Positions 33,690-42,737 of a stretch of DNA of 64,000 nt are shown here, piece after piece (position 1 is the first letter of the stretch; every line of letters starts with the position of its first letter). Source of the DNA: Mesorhizobium_K marinum. Lineage in GTDB: Bacteria > Pseudomonadota > Alphaproteobacteria > Rhizobiales > Rhizobiaceae. A model generated the notes under the pieces. That model was not told where the DNA came from, did not search any database, and saw only the letters and a program-made list of their open reading frames with translations. The stretch is taken from assembly GCF_040813715.1 (NCBI RefSeq), contig NZ_JBFOCH010000004.1; one strand, given 5' to 3'. Position numbers and translations under genes: made by a program.

Positions 33690-34262
33690 ATGTCCACCAA
33701 GCGAATCGCCGGCCCCGAGATCGAGCGCCTTATCCAGCTTCTGGCCAAGGTGCCGGGGCTCGGGCCGCGTTCGGCGCGCCGCGCCGCGCTGCATCTCATC
33801 AAGAAGAAGGACCAGCTGCTGGCGCCGCTCGCCGGCGCCATGGGCGACGCGCTCGACAAGGTGCGCATCTGCTCGGTCTGCGGCAATGTCGACACCACCG
33901 ACCCCTGCATGATCTGCACGGATGCGCGGCGCGATCCCGCCACCCTCATCGTGGTGGAGGACGTGTCGGACCTCTGGGCGCTGGAGCGCGCCGGCTCGAT
34001 GAACGCGCGCTTCCACGTACTCGGCGGCACGCTGTCGCCGCTCGACGGCATCGGCCCCGACCAGCTCAACATCCGCACCCTCATCGAGCGGGTTGCCGGC
34101 GGCGAGGTCACGGAGATCATCCTCGCGGTGAACGCCACCGTCGAGGGCCAGACCACGGCGCACTACCTTACCGACCAGCTCGCCGGCTTCGGCGTGAAGG
34201 TGACCAGGCTCGCGCACGGCGTGCCGGTCGGCGGCGAGCTCGACTATCTCGACGAGGGCACG
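33690..34262 (+). CDS. recR: Recombination mediator RecR, 3' end lost at scaffold joint
   Basis: 191 codons to the n at 34263. HhH region LAKVPGLGPRSARRAALHLI, a C4 zinc finger (CSVCGNVDTTDPCMIC) and the Toprim domain (TLIVVEDVSDLWALERAG, then VTEIILAVNATVEGQTTAHY) are all present. The protein ends in GELDYLDEGT, about ten residues before the normal C-terminus. Sequence after the n does not resume RecR, and here no overlap repeat is visible, so a short piece is missing. RecR acts with RecF/RecO in loading RecA. Confidence 0.93.
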
Positions 34263-34263
34263 N
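34263..34263. other. Scaffold joint without flanking repeat
   Basis: Unlike the other joints, the sequences before and after this n do not repeat each other. The end of recR (about 8-15 codons) and possibly part of the promoter of the next gene are missing. The real gap length cannot be told from the sequence. Confidence 0.8.
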
Positions 34264-34348
34264 ATCCGCATCACGACTTTCGCCAATCTTCAACCTTGGC
34301 GATGAGGCAGCAACGTCGAAAGGCCGCTGGAAGTGTGCAGCGCTTGTG

Positions 34349-35675
34349 ATGCTCCTCCTCTCCTTCCTCTCCTCTCCAGCCTCCGCCCAGTCGATCGACG
34401 CCCAGTTCCGTGCCTGGCTGGAGCAGGACCTCTGGCCCGAGGCGAAGGCCAACGGCGTGTCGAAGAAGACCTTCGACGCCGCCTTTTCCGGCGTGACGCC
34501 CAACCTGAAGCTGCCCGACCTCGTGCTGCCCGGCCAGAAGGCCGAGACCCCGAAGAAGCAGCATCAGGCCGAATTCGGATCGCCCGGCAGCTATTTCGCC
34601 GAGAAGACCATCGGCGCGGTTACCTCGGGCGGCCGTGCCCGCGCCGGCAGATACGGCAAGACGCTCGCGGCCATCGAGAAGCAGTATGGCGTGCCCGGCG
34701 GCGTGGTGCTGGCGATCTGGGGGCGCGAGTCCGGATTCGGCGCGGCGAATATCCCCTACGACGCCTTCGAGGTGCTCGGCACCAAGGCCTTCCTCGCCAC
34801 CCGCAAGGAGATGTTCCGCACCGAGGTCATCGGCGCGCTGGTCATGCTCGAAAAGGGGCTCGCGCGCAAAGCTGCGATGAAATCCTCCTGGGCCGGCGCG
34901 CTTGGCCAGCCGCAGTTCCTGCCGACCTCGTTCCTGAAGCATGCCGTCGACTTCGACGGCGACGGCGTCGCCGATATCTGGAATTCGACGCCGGACACGC
35001 TGGCCTCGATCGCCAACTACCTTGCCGACTACGGCTGGGTGAAGGGGCGCGACTGGGGGTTCGAGGCCACCGTGCCGGAGAGCGTGTCCTGTGCGCTGGA
35101 GGGGCCCGACCAGGGGAAAAAAATTTCCGAATGGGCGGCGCTCGGCATCGAGCGGGTGAGCGGCAAGCCGTTTCCGAAGAACGAGCNTAAAGGTTCCGGC
35201 AAGCGTGTCCTGCGCGCTGGAGGGGCCGGACCGGGGCAGGGCGATTTCCGAATGGGCGTCGCTTGGCGTCGAGCGCGTCAGCGGCAAGCCTTTTCCCCGG
35301 CACGAGCTGAAGGCCGAGGGTTTTCTGCTGATGCCGGCCGGCCGCAACGGCCCGGCCTTCATCGTCACGCCGAACTTCTACGTGCTCAAGGAATACAATG
35401 AGAGCGACCTTTATGCGCTGTTCATTGGCCACGGCGCCGACCGCATCGCCGGCGGCGACCGCCAGTTTTCCGGGCGCTGGGGCAAGGTCGGCGGGCTCTA
35501 CCGGTCCGACGTCGCCGCCATGCAGCGCGGGTTGGAAAAACTCGGCTACGATGTCGGCGGCGCCGACGGCCTGCCGGGCTTCAAGACGCGCCGCTCGATC
35601 GGCGACTGGCAGGCCAGGAACGGCGAGGCCCCGACCTGCTTTCCCGATGCCGGCATCGTGAAGGCACTCCGGTAG
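34349..35675 (+). CDS. MltB-family lytic murein transglycosylase with peptidoglycan-binding domain (scaffold joint inside)
   Basis: Start at ATG 34349 or GTG 34346, with GGAAG upstream; the preceding KGRWK codons also read well, so the start may lie further 5' near the joint at 34263. A signal sequence (MLLLSFLSSPASA) precedes the SLT_2 domain with catalytic Glu in IWGRESGFGAAN (around residue 130) and KSSWAGALGQPQFLPTSF. A C-terminal PG_binding_1 domain (VAAMQRGLEKLGYDVGGADG) ends the protein. The n at 35187 joins copies 35082-35186 and 35203-35307 (offset 121). One copy removed, the enzyme is about 401 aa. It cleaves glycan strands producing anhydro-muropeptides. Confidence 0.92.
35082..35307. 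repeat. Strongly divergent overlap copies around scaffold joint n35187
   Basis: Bases 35082-35186 and 35203-35307 align with offset 121 but differ at about 17% of positions, including GGGGAAAAAAATTTCC versus GGGCAGGGCGATTTCC. Both encode the same protein segment (VSCALEGPDxGxxISEWAxLG). Such divergence is beyond strain-level noise and suggests that contigs of two related species were joined. Confidence 0.85.
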
Positions 35676-35684
35676 CGGCATCCG

Positions 35685-36152
35685 ATGAGCGAACAGGCGT
35701 TCCGGCTTCGAAAGGATCTCGATCAACCCGTTCTGCCGCCGGAATGGCCGCCGGGCTTTTCCTGTCGCACCCTCCGGACGGAGGACGCCCGCGCGGTCCA
35801 TGCGGTGATGAGCGAGGCCTATGGGGAGGGGCGCGGCGTGCCGGGCTTCGATGTCTGGTGGCCGGAATTTTCCGGCGATTCAGAATTCGACGCCTCGCTC
35901 TGCTTCCTGGTGTACCGCAGCGAAAAGCTGGTCGCCGTGGCGCTCTGCTGGACGAGCGCCTTCCTGAAGGACCTCGCGGTTCGGCCCGATGCCAGGCGCG
36001 TCGGCCTCGGCGGCAACCTGCTGAGGCAGGTGTTCCGCAGCTTCCAGGCGCGGCATGCCAGGACTGTCGACCTCAAGGTGGAGGCCGGCAACAAGGCGGC
36101 CATCGCGCTCTACGAGCGGGCGGGCATGTACCGCGTGCCCTGGGAGGGTTGA
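35685..36152 (+). CDS. GNAT family N-acetyltransferase
   Basis: 155 aa. The acetyl-CoA site is visible as LKDLAVRPDARRVGLGGNLL (motif A, RxxGxG form RVGLGG) followed by VEAGNKAAIALYERAGMYRV (motif B). The substrate is unknown. It starts 9 bp after the transglycosylase stop, so it could share that transcript. Confidence 0.88.
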   Translation: MSEQAFRLRKDLDQPVLPPEWPPGFSCRTLRTEDARAVHAVMSEAYGEGRGVPGFDVWWPEFSGDSEFDASLCFLVYRSEKLVAVALCWTSAFLKDLAVRPDARRVGLGGNLLRQVFRSFQARHARTVDLKVEAGNKAAIALYERAGMYRVPWEG

Positions 36153-36227
36153 CCGAGGCCAGACATCGCTTTGCTTCGCCCGGGGATGACGAGCGATAGG
36201 GTGGGCACCTTGTGCGTGGGCGCAGGC

Positions 36228-37229
36228 CTACGCCGCCATAGACATTTCCCGGTGCGCCTCGGCCAGGATCTCGAACGACCGCAGGCGCGCCGCATGGTCG
36301 AAGGCCTGCGTCGTGACCATCAGTTCGTCGGCGCCGGTGCGCCGCAGGAATTCGTCGAGCCCGCTGCGCACCGTCGCGGCCGAGCCGACGATCGAGCAGG
36401 AAAGCGCGCCGGCCAGCATGCCCCGGGCGACCGGGTCCAGGGTCGCCTCGAAATTCTCGACCGGCGGCGGCAGCTTGCCCGGGCGGCCGGTGCGCAGGTT
36501 CACGAAGGCCTGCTGCAGCGAACTGAACATCAGGAGCGCGTCCGCCTCGCTGTCGGCGGCGAAGACGTTGAGCCCCAGCATCAGGCGCGGCTTTGCGAGC
36601 CGTTCGGAGGGGTGGAAGCGTGAGCGGTAGATGTCGATTGCGTGCTCCATCTCGGCCGGCGCGAAATGCGAGGCGAAGGCGTAGGGCAGCCCGAGCAGGG
36701 CGGCCAGCTGCGCCCCGTAGGTGGACGAGCCGAGCACCCAGACTTCCACCTCCTCGCCCTCGCCGGGCACGGCGCGCACGCGCTGGCCGGGCTCGGCCGG
36801 GGCGAAATAGTTGATCAGCTCCACCACGTCCTGCGGGAAATTGTCGACGCCGGCGTCCATGTTGCGGCGCAGCGCCCTGGCCGTCAGCATGTCGGTGCCG
36901 GGTGCGCGTCCGAGGCCGAGATCGATGCGGCCCGGGTGGAGCGCGGCCAGCGTGCCGAACTGCTCGGCAATCACCAGCGGCGCGTGATTGGGCAGCATGA
37001 TGCCGCCGGCGCCGACGCGGATGGTCGAGGTGCCGGCCGCGACATGGCCGATGACGACTGCGGTGGCGGCGCTCGCGATGCCCTGCATGTTGTGGTGTTC
37101 GGCGAGCCAGTAGCGCCTGTACCCCAGCCGTTCCGCATGGCGCGCCAGGTCGAGCGTGTTGTTCAGCGATTGAGCGGCGGTGCCGCCTTCGGGCACTGGC
37201 GACAGGTCAAGGACGGAAAGCTCGGCCAT
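36228..37229 (-). CDS. Luciferase-like (LLM class) flavin-dependent oxidoreductase
   Basis: 333 aa from ATG 37229. The N-terminal ELSVLDLSPVPEGGTAAQSL and YWLAEHHNMQGIASAATAVV motifs place it in the MsnO8/YhbW subgroup of bacterial-luciferase-like enzymes; VGAGGIMLPNHAPLVIAEQF and DLGLGRAPGTD are further markers of FMN binding and fold. Substrate unknown. It is monocistronic between the GNAT gene (convergent) and the permease gene upstream on the same strand. Confidence 0.9.
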   Translation of the reverse strand: MAELSVLDLSPVPEGGTAAQSLNNTLDLARHAERLGYRRYWLAEHHNMQGIASAATAVVIGHVAAGTSTIRVGAGGIMLPNHAPLVIAEQFGTLAALHPGRIDLGLGRAPGTDMLTARALRRNMDAGVDNFPQDVVELINYFAPAEPGQRVRAVPGEGEEVEVWVLGSSTYGAQLAALLGLPYAFASHFAPAEMEHAIDIYRSRFHPSERLAKPRLMLGLNVFAADSEADALLMFSSLQQAFVNLRTGRPGKLPPPVENFEATLDPVARGMLAGALSCSIVGSAATVRSGLDEFLRRTGADELMVTTQAFDHAARLRSFEILAEAHREMSMAA

Positions 37230-37313
37230 GGCGATCTCCGGTGGCGGCGAAACGGGCAAGGCCACGATATAGGAACGCCGCCTTGCGGTCGCAATGAACC
37301 GGTCCGCTGCGGC

Positions 37314-38498
37314 TTACGCAGTAGTTCCTGCCCGGGAGGCCTCCGTCTCGGCGTCGATTTCGGCCTGTTCCTGGCCCTGGTGGGCCGACAGGAAGTTGCC
37401 GACATTCGACCAGCTATCGAAATGGTCGCAGAACACCTTGACGATGACCAGCAGCGGCACCGCGATCAGCGCGCCGACGAAGCCCCAGAGCCACGACCAG
37501 AAGGCGACCGCGATGAAGATCGCGACTGCGTTGATCTCCAGCCGCCGCCCGACGACCAGCGGCGTCACCAGCTGTCCCTCGATGATGTTGCACATCACGA
37601 CGAAGGCAGGCGCCAGCAGGGCATAGGACAGGGTGTCGAACGAGATCAGCGACATGGCGGCGACGAGCAGCACCGTTGCGAGCGCCCCGACATAGGGCAG
37701 GAAGTTGAGCGCGGCCGCCGCCACGCCCCACACCGCCGGATTGGGCATGCCGAGCGCCCACAGGCCGAGCGCGATGACGACGCCGAGGCCTGCATTGATG
37801 ATGGCGACCGTCAGCAGGTAGCGCGAAATCTCACGCTCCACGTCGTAGACGATGCGCAGCGCCCGCTTCTTCTCGCTGAGCCGGGTGAAAGACTGCACGA
37901 TCTTCTCGTAGAACATCGTGCCCGAGGCGAGCAGGAACAGCGAAAGCACGAAGGTGATCGCCGCTGTCGTCGCGCCGGACAGGAGATTTCCCGCCGCCTG
38001 CGAGATGATGCCCGGTTGCGCCAGCACGACCCGCTGGACACCGGGTTCCTGCGCCGTCTCGGTCACCTTTTCGACCTGGTGCGACGCTTCCACGAACTTT
38101 TCGAACGGGTGGCGCAACTCGGACAACCGCGCCGTGATGCGCCGGCCGATGGCGGGGGCGTCGTTCGCCAGTTGGACGACCGGCCCGGACAGGAAATATC
38201 CGGCGCTGCCGATGGCGCCGACCGACAGAAGGACCAGCAGGGTCGCCGACAGCGCCTCGGGCATGCCGCGCTTCTTCAGGAAACGCACGATGGGCGTCAG
38301 CATGAGCGCCAGCAGGAAGGCGAGAACCACCGGCATCACGAAGTCGCGTGCGAAGTAGAGCGCGTAGATCCCCGTCAGGATGAAGATGCCGGCCAGCAGC
38401 ATGCGGATCAGCTTGGTCTCGTCGCGCGGCGGCTGCGGTGCGACCGTGCCGGCGTCGCCGTTGGGCGTCGTCGCGGAGCCCTCGGAATCGGTGATCAT
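37314..38498 (-). CDS. AI-2E (PerM) family transporter
   Basis: 394 aa from ATG 38498, which has a GGGGGG sequence 9 bp upstream. Eight or so hydrophobic segments with the family hallmarks: FVMPVVLAFLLALMLTPIVR near the N-terminus and NIIEGQLVTPLVVGRRLEIN near residue 325, then a C-terminal GALIAVPLLVIVKVF segment. The family includes the E. coli AI-2 exporter TqsA and Na+/H+ antiporters, so the substrate cannot be named. Confidence 0.9.
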   Translation of the reverse strand: MITDSEGSATTPNGDAGTVAPQPPRDETKLIRMLLAGIFILTGIYALYFARDFVMPVVLAFLLALMLTPIVRFLKKRGMPEALSATLLVLLSVGAIGSAGYFLSGPVVQLANDAPAIGRRITARLSELRHPFEKFVEASHQVEKVTETAQEPGVQRVVLAQPGIISQAAGNLLSGATTAAITFVLSLFLLASGTMFYEKIVQSFTRLSEKKRALRIVYDVEREISRYLLTVAIINAGLGVVIALGLWALGMPNPAVWGVAAAALNFLPYVGALATVLLVAAMSLISFDTLSYALLAPAFVVMCNIIEGQLVTPLVVGRRLEINAVAIFIAVAFWSWLWGFVGALIAVPLLVIVKVFCDHFDSWSNVGNFLSAHQGQEQAEIDAETEASRAGTTA

Positions 38499-38689
38499 GC
38501 CGTTGCCCCCCAACCGTCCGGTCCGTTTGCCGGACCCGCATCAATGCGCCAGCGGCCGACTTGTTCCCTCGTTTGCCTGCGATCCGGCCTGTTCCCAGCA
38601 TTTTTCATGGCAGCGATGCGGCAAACCGGGTTGAACTCTCGGCCCGGATGCGTATGTAAGCGTCGCTACACGACTGTTAGGGACCAAAA

Positions 38690-39097
38690 TTGGCGATATT
38701 TCGAGAAAAGGACATCTTCGAGCGCCGTAATGCGGCGAACGAAGCGAAGAAGGCTTTGCTTGAGCGCTACAAGTCCAGGCCCGGCCCGGACGATCCTTCC
38801 GTGCGCGAGCGCATGGCCCAGCGGCAGGCGATCCTCGAGGCGCGCGAGAAGCGCGCCGTCGAAAAGGAAAAGCTGAAGCAGGAGCGGCTGGCCCGCGAGG
38901 CTGCCGAACGCGCGGCGCGCGAGGCGGCCGAGGCCGAGGCGCGGCGCGAGGCAGAAGAGCGCGCACGCGTCGAGGCGACCGCCCGCGAGGCCGAGGAGAA
39001 CGCGCGCATCGCGCGGCTGCTCGCCGAAGAGGCGGAGCGGAAGGCCAAGCGCGACGCCCGCTATGCGGCGCGCAAGGCGCGCGCCGGCAGGCACTAA
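38690..39097 (+). CDS. DUF6481 family charged coiled-coil protein
   Basis: 135 aa starting with TTG 38690 (encoding MAIFREKDIFERRNAANEAK). The N-terminal third has the conserved family motif FERRNAANEAKKALLERYKS and RMAQRQAILEAREKRA; the rest is a long highly charged helix of Glu/Ala/Arg repeats ending in a Lys/Arg-rich tail, predicted to be a coiled coil. Function is unknown; composition suggests nucleic-acid or ribosome association, which is inference. A terminator follows at 39123. The TTG start is conserved in context since no ATG lies nearby in frame. Confidence 0.82.
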   Translation: MAIFREKDIFERRNAANEAKKALLERYKSRPGPDDPSVRERMAQRQAILEAREKRAVEKEKLKQERLAREAAERAAREAAEAEARREAEERARVEATAREAEENARIARLLAEEAERKAKRDARYAARKARAGRH

Positions 39098-39122
39098 GAC
39101 AGCATCCGAAGGGATGAGCGAA

Positions 39123-39149
39123 GTGACCGGCAGGATGCCGGTCACTTTT
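39123..39149 (+). terminator. Terminator after the DUF6481 gene
   Basis: A 10-bp stem GTGACCGGCA / TGCCGGTCAC with a 3-nt loop is followed by TTTT. The right arm contains the stop codon of the convergent 41-residue gene, so the two genes share this short space. Confidence 0.85.
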
Positions 39150-39267
39150 CCCGTTGCCGCGTCGCCATCACGGGCGCGGCCTTGAGCGTCGGCGCGGCGG
39201 CCGGCTTCTTCGCATCCTTCTTCGGCTTGCGGACTTCCTTCTTGGCCTTCATCTGACCCTTGGCCAT
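39142..39267 (-). CDS. Small Lys-rich protein (MAKGQ family, rhizobial)
   Basis: 41 aa: MAKGQMKAKKEVRKPKKDAK and a C-terminal part APTLKAAPVMATRQREK. One residue in three is basic. Homologous short proteins beginning MAKGQ with an RKPKK core are widespread in Rhizobiales as uncharacterised proteins. The gene is too small for standard cut-offs but has a proper ATG, a GGGAG sequence 7-11 bp upstream (minus strand) and a stop in the shared terminator. Confidence 0.72.
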   Translation of the reverse strand: MAKGQMKAKKEVRKPKKDAKKPAAAPTLKAAPVMATRQREK

Positions 39268-39409
39268 GTGTCGCTCCCTTGTTTGCGTTTGCCGGAGTGA
39301 AACAAGTCTCTTCGTCTTCGGCAAGAGTGTCGTGCGGGAACCGCACCGGCGGCATTGCACGCCACGCCTTCTGCGCTAGATTGCTGTGGAACACGGGAGG
39401 ACACCGGCC

Positions 39410-39817
39410 ATGAAGATCGACGGCGGCTGCCACTGCGGCGCGATTGCCTACGAGGCGGACATCGATCCCGAGATGGTGAGCATCTGCCACTGCACGGATT
39501 GCCAGACGTTGTCCGGCACGTCATTTCGGGTCGTCGTCTTTGCGCCCGAAGAAAAATTCCGTCTGACGCGCGGCGCGCCGAAGGCCTACGTCAAGACCGC
39601 CGAGAGCGGGAACAGGCGCATTCAAGCCTTCTGCGCCGAATGCGGCTCGCCCATCTATGCCACCTCGGCGGACGACGGCCCGCCGAAGGCCTATAGCATC
39701 CGTCTCGGCACCGCGCGCCAGCGCGACCAGTTGCCGCCAAGACGGCAGATCTGGCACCGCTCGGCTGTGACGTGGCTCCCCGAAATGGAAGGGCTGGCGA
39801 CCAGGGAAACGACCTGA
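39410..39817 (+). CDS. GFA/CENP-V family zinc protein
   Basis: 135 aa with the GFA zinc-ligand pattern: GGCHCGAIAYEA, ICHCTDCQTLSGTSFRV and AFCAECGSPIYA supply seven or eight Cys. Family name comes from glutathione-dependent formaldehyde-activating enzyme, but most members have no proven activity. It is a single gene with GGGAGG upstream of the ATG. Confidence 0.9.
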   Translation: MKIDGGCHCGAIAYEADIDPEMVSICHCTDCQTLSGTSFRVVVFAPEEKFRLTRGAPKAYVKTAESGNRRIQAFCAECGSPIYATSADDGPPKAYSIRLGTARQRDQLPPRRQIWHRSAVTWLPEMEGLATRETT

Positions 39818-39842
39818 ACGGTCGGCGGAGTTCCTGCCGGGC

Positions 39843-41093
39843 TCAACCTTCGTCGACGACGCGCAGCCGCAACTGGCCGCTCTTCGAACCGACCGACGCG
39901 CTTTCGTTCGCGGCGGGCAGGGCGCGCTGCCGGTCGGCCTCGTCGGGCCCGTCGCCCAGTTCCAGCGCCTCGATCTTCTGGCCGCGCTTCACCACCTTCG
40001 ACGACGACACCAGGATGTCGTCGATGTCCCGCGTGGCCTGGCCGAAATGCCCCTGCAGCTTGCGCACGCGCTCGTCCAGCCGCGACACGTCCTCCATCAG
40101 CCTGACGACTTCGCCCTGGATCAGGTGCGCCTGTTCGCGCATGCGCGCGTCCTTGAGGATCGCCTGCACCACCTGGATCGACAGCATGAGCAGCGACGGC
40201 GACACGATCACCACCCGCGCCCGGTGCGCCTTCTGGATGATCGCCTCGAAATTCTCGTGGATCTCCGCGAAGATCGATTCGGAGGGGACGAACATGAAGG
40301 CCGTCTCCTGCGTCTCGCCCGTGATCAGGTATTTCTGGGCGATGTCGCGGATATGGACCTCGACGTCCCGGCGGAAGAGTTGCGCGGCGCGCGTCGTGTC
40401 GGCCTCGTTGTCGGCGGCGCGGATGGCGTTCCATGCTTCCAGCGGAAACTTTGCGTCGATGACGATCGACGGCGTGCCGTTCGGCATCCTGACCAGGCAG
40501 TCGGGCCGGCTGCCGTTGGAAAGCGTCGCCTGGAACTCGTAGCCGCCGTGCGGCAGGCCGTCGGCGACGATCGCCTCCATGCGCGACTGGCCGAAGGCGC
40601 CGCGCGTCTGCTTGTTGGACAGGATCGCCTGCAACTGGACCACCTGGCCGGCCAGCGACTGGATGTTGTTCTGCGCGCTGTCGATGACCGCGAGCCGCTC
40701 CTGCAGCCTGGCCAGCGATTCATGCGTCGACTTGGTCTGTTCCGTCATGGTCTGGCCGATGCGGCCCGTCATCGCGTCGAGCCGCTGGCCGAGCGACTGC
40801 GTCAGTTCCGCCTGCCTGGCGCCGAACACCTCGGCCACTGCGCCGAGGCGCCCCTGCATCTCGGCCTGCGCCTGGGCGATCGCGGCCATGCGGGCCTCGG
40901 CTTCGCGGGCCCGCTCGGCGGCGTCGGCCGCCGCTGCGGTGCGCGCCCTCGACGAGCGCCAGAGCGCGACCGCGAGAAGGACGAGGAGGATGGCGAAGCA
41001 CGCGGCGGCCGCGGCCAGCGCATGGCCGAGCGTGATTGCGGTCGCGCCGAGGCGGGCGACGGGTTCGGCGAGGAGGGAGGCAAGCTGGTCCAT
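39843..41093 (-). CDS. rmuC: DNA recombination protein RmuC
   Basis: 416 aa from ATG 41093. N-terminal membrane helix (AAAAACFAILLVLLAVALW), a coiled coil (residues about 60-180) and the RmuC nuclease-like domain: SRMEAIVADGLPHGGYEFQA, SIVIDAKFPLEAWNAI with the PD-(D/E)xK-like DAK, and FVPSESIFAEIHENFEAIIQ. It limits inversions and affects recombination. It is divergent from def. Confidence 0.94.
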   Translation of the reverse strand: MDQLASLLAEPVARLGATAITLGHALAAAAACFAILLVLLAVALWRSSRARTAAAADAAERAREAEARMAAIAQAQAEMQGRLGAVAEVFGARQAELTQSLGQRLDAMTGRIGQTMTEQTKSTHESLARLQERLAVIDSAQNNIQSLAGQVVQLQAILSNKQTRGAFGQSRMEAIVADGLPHGGYEFQATLSNGSRPDCLVRMPNGTPSIVIDAKFPLEAWNAIRAADNEADTTRAAQLFRRDVEVHIRDIAQKYLITGETQETAFMFVPSESIFAEIHENFEAIIQKAHRARVVIVSPSLLMLSIQVVQAILKDARMREQAHLIQGEVVRLMEDVSRLDERVRKLQGHFGQATRDIDDILVSSSKVVKRGQKIEALELGDGPDEADRQRALPAANESASVGSKSGQLRLRVVDEG

Positions 41094-41189
41094 TGTGCCA
41101 GCATAGCCGATTCGTCGCGCGATCACAGATCAAAACGGGAACAGGTGACGGCAGTTGACGCCTTGCCGGCGAGGTCTTAGGTGAGGCCC

Positions 41190-41720
41190 ATGCCGATCAA
41201 GCCGCTTATCATCCTTCCCGATCCCGTACTGCGCCTGGTTTCCAAGCCTGTCGAGCGCGTCGACGCGCCGCTGCTGAAGCTCGCCGACGACATGTTCGCC
41301 ACCATGTATGACGCGCCGGGCATAGGCCTCGCGGCGATCCAGGTCGGCGAGCCGCTGCGCATGCTGGTCATCGACCTCGCCAAGGAAGGCGAAGACCCGG
41401 CGCCGCAGCTCTTCATCAATCCCGAGATTGTCGAATCGAGCGACGAGCGTTCCGTCTACGAAGAGGGCTGCCTGTCGATCCCGGACTATTACGCCGAGGT
41501 CGAGCGGCCGGCCCGCGTGCGCGTGCGCCATCTCGACCGTGATGGCAAGGAACGGGAAGTCGAGGCCGACGGCCTGCTCGCCACCTGCCTGCAGCACGAG
41601 ATCGACCACCTGAACGGCGTGCTGTTCATCGACCACATCTCGAAGCTCAAGCGCGACATGGTGGTCAAGAAGTTCAAGAAGCTCGCCAAGGACCGCCCGC
41701 CCGCCAGGATGGTGGGTTGA
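41190..41720 (+). CDS. def: Peptide deformylase
   Basis: 176 aa with all three PDF motifs: GIGLAAIQ (residues about 46-53), EGCLSIP with the Cys metal ligand and QHEIDHLNGVLF with two His and the catalytic Glu. It removes the formyl group from nascent proteins. It is followed by fmt, its functional counterpart, 81 bp downstream. Confidence 0.97.
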   Translation: MPIKPLIILPDPVLRLVSKPVERVDAPLLKLADDMFATMYDAPGIGLAAIQVGEPLRMLVIDLAKEGEDPAPQLFINPEIVESSDERSVYEEGCLSIPDYYAEVERPARVRVRHLDRDGKEREVEADGLLATCLQHEIDHLNGVLFIDHISKLKRDMVVKKFKKLAKDRPPARMVG

Positions 41721-41801
41721 CCGGATCGGCCGCCAGGCTTGATCCTGGCCGTCGTTGGCGGTTGAAACCGAGCCCCGAAAGGCCTGGATAGCGCACCACA
41801 C

Positions 41802-42737
41802 ATGCCGCTTCGTATCGTCTTCATGGGCACGCCGGAATTTTCCGTGCCGACGCTCCGCGCCATCGCCGAGGCCGGGCACGAGGTCGTCGCCGTCTACACG
41901 CAGCCGCCGCGTCCCGCCGGCCGGCGCGGGCTCGAGCTGACCCCCTCTCCGGTCCAGCGCGAGGCCGAGCGGCTCGGCGTCGAGGTCCGCTCCCCGGTCT
42001 CGCTGAAGGGCCAGGCCGAACAGGCGGCGTTCGCCGCGCTGAACGCCGACGCGGCGGTCGTCGTCGCCTACGGACTGCTGCTGCCGCAGGCGATCCTCGA
42101 GGGAACCCGGCTCGGCGCCTGGAACGGCCACGCCTCGCTCCTGCCGCGCTGGCGCGGCGCGGCGCCCATCCAGCGCGCGATCATGGCCGGCGATGGCGAG
42201 ACCGGCATGATGGTCATGAAGATGGACGCGGGGCTCGATACCGGTCCTGTCGCGCTCTCCCGCCGCGTCGGGATAGGGCCCAACGAAACCGCCGGCGAAC
42301 TGCACGACCGGTTGATGCAGGTCGGCGCGCCGCTCATGGTCGAGGCGCTCGCCGCGCTCGAGGCCGGCACGCTGGCGCTCGAGCCGCAGTCGGACGAGGG
42401 GGTGATTTACGCCCGAAAGATCGATAAGGCGGAGACGCGCATCGACTGGCGCCTGCCGGCCGGCGAACTGCACAACCGCATCCGCGGGCTTTCGCCGCTT
42501 CCCGGCGCCTGGTGCGAGATGACGCTCGGCGGCAGGACCGAAAGGCTGAAGATCCTCCGCTCGGCGCTGTCGGAGGGAACGGGCGGGCCCGGCCAGGTGA
42601 TCGACGGAACCCTGACGGTCGCCTGCGGCAGCGGCGCGGTGCGCATCACGGAATTGCAGCGGGCCGGAGGCCGGCCCGCGACGGCGCAGGAGTTCCTCCG
42701 CGGCGCGAAGATGGAAGAAGGAACGATACTCACATGA
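41802..42737 (+). CDS. fmt: Methionyl-tRNA formyltransferase
   Basis: 311 aa. Starts RIVFMGTPEFSVPTLRAIAE; the catalytic region NGHASLLPRWRGAAPIQRAI (Asn, His) and GMMVMKMDAGLDTGPVAL (Asp) are intact, and the C-terminal OB-like domain includes NRIRGLSPLPGAWCEM. It formylates Met-tRNAi for initiation. Its stop overlaps the start of the following acetyltransferase gene (ATGA). Confidence 0.97.
   Translation: MPLRIVFMGTPEFSVPTLRAIAEAGHEVVAVYTQPPRPAGRRGLELTPSPVQREAERLGVEVRSPVSLKGQAEQAAFAALNADAAVVVAYGLLLPQAILEGTRLGAWNGHASLLPRWRGAAPIQRAIMAGDGETGMMVMKMDAGLDTGPVALSRRVGIGPNETAGELHDRLMQVGAPLMVEALAALEAGTLALEPQSDEGVIYARKIDKAETRIDWRLPAGELHNRIRGLSPLPGAWCEMTLGGRTERLKILRSALSEGTGGPGQVIDGTLTVACGSGAVRITELQRAGGRPATAQEFLRGAKMEEGTILT

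Noticed and set aside
35108..35127. Slippery A7T3 run in the transglycosylase gene as a recoding site
   Set aside because: The run is present in only one of two overlap copies; the other allele reads CAGGGCGATTT with the same frame, and the protein frame continues normally.
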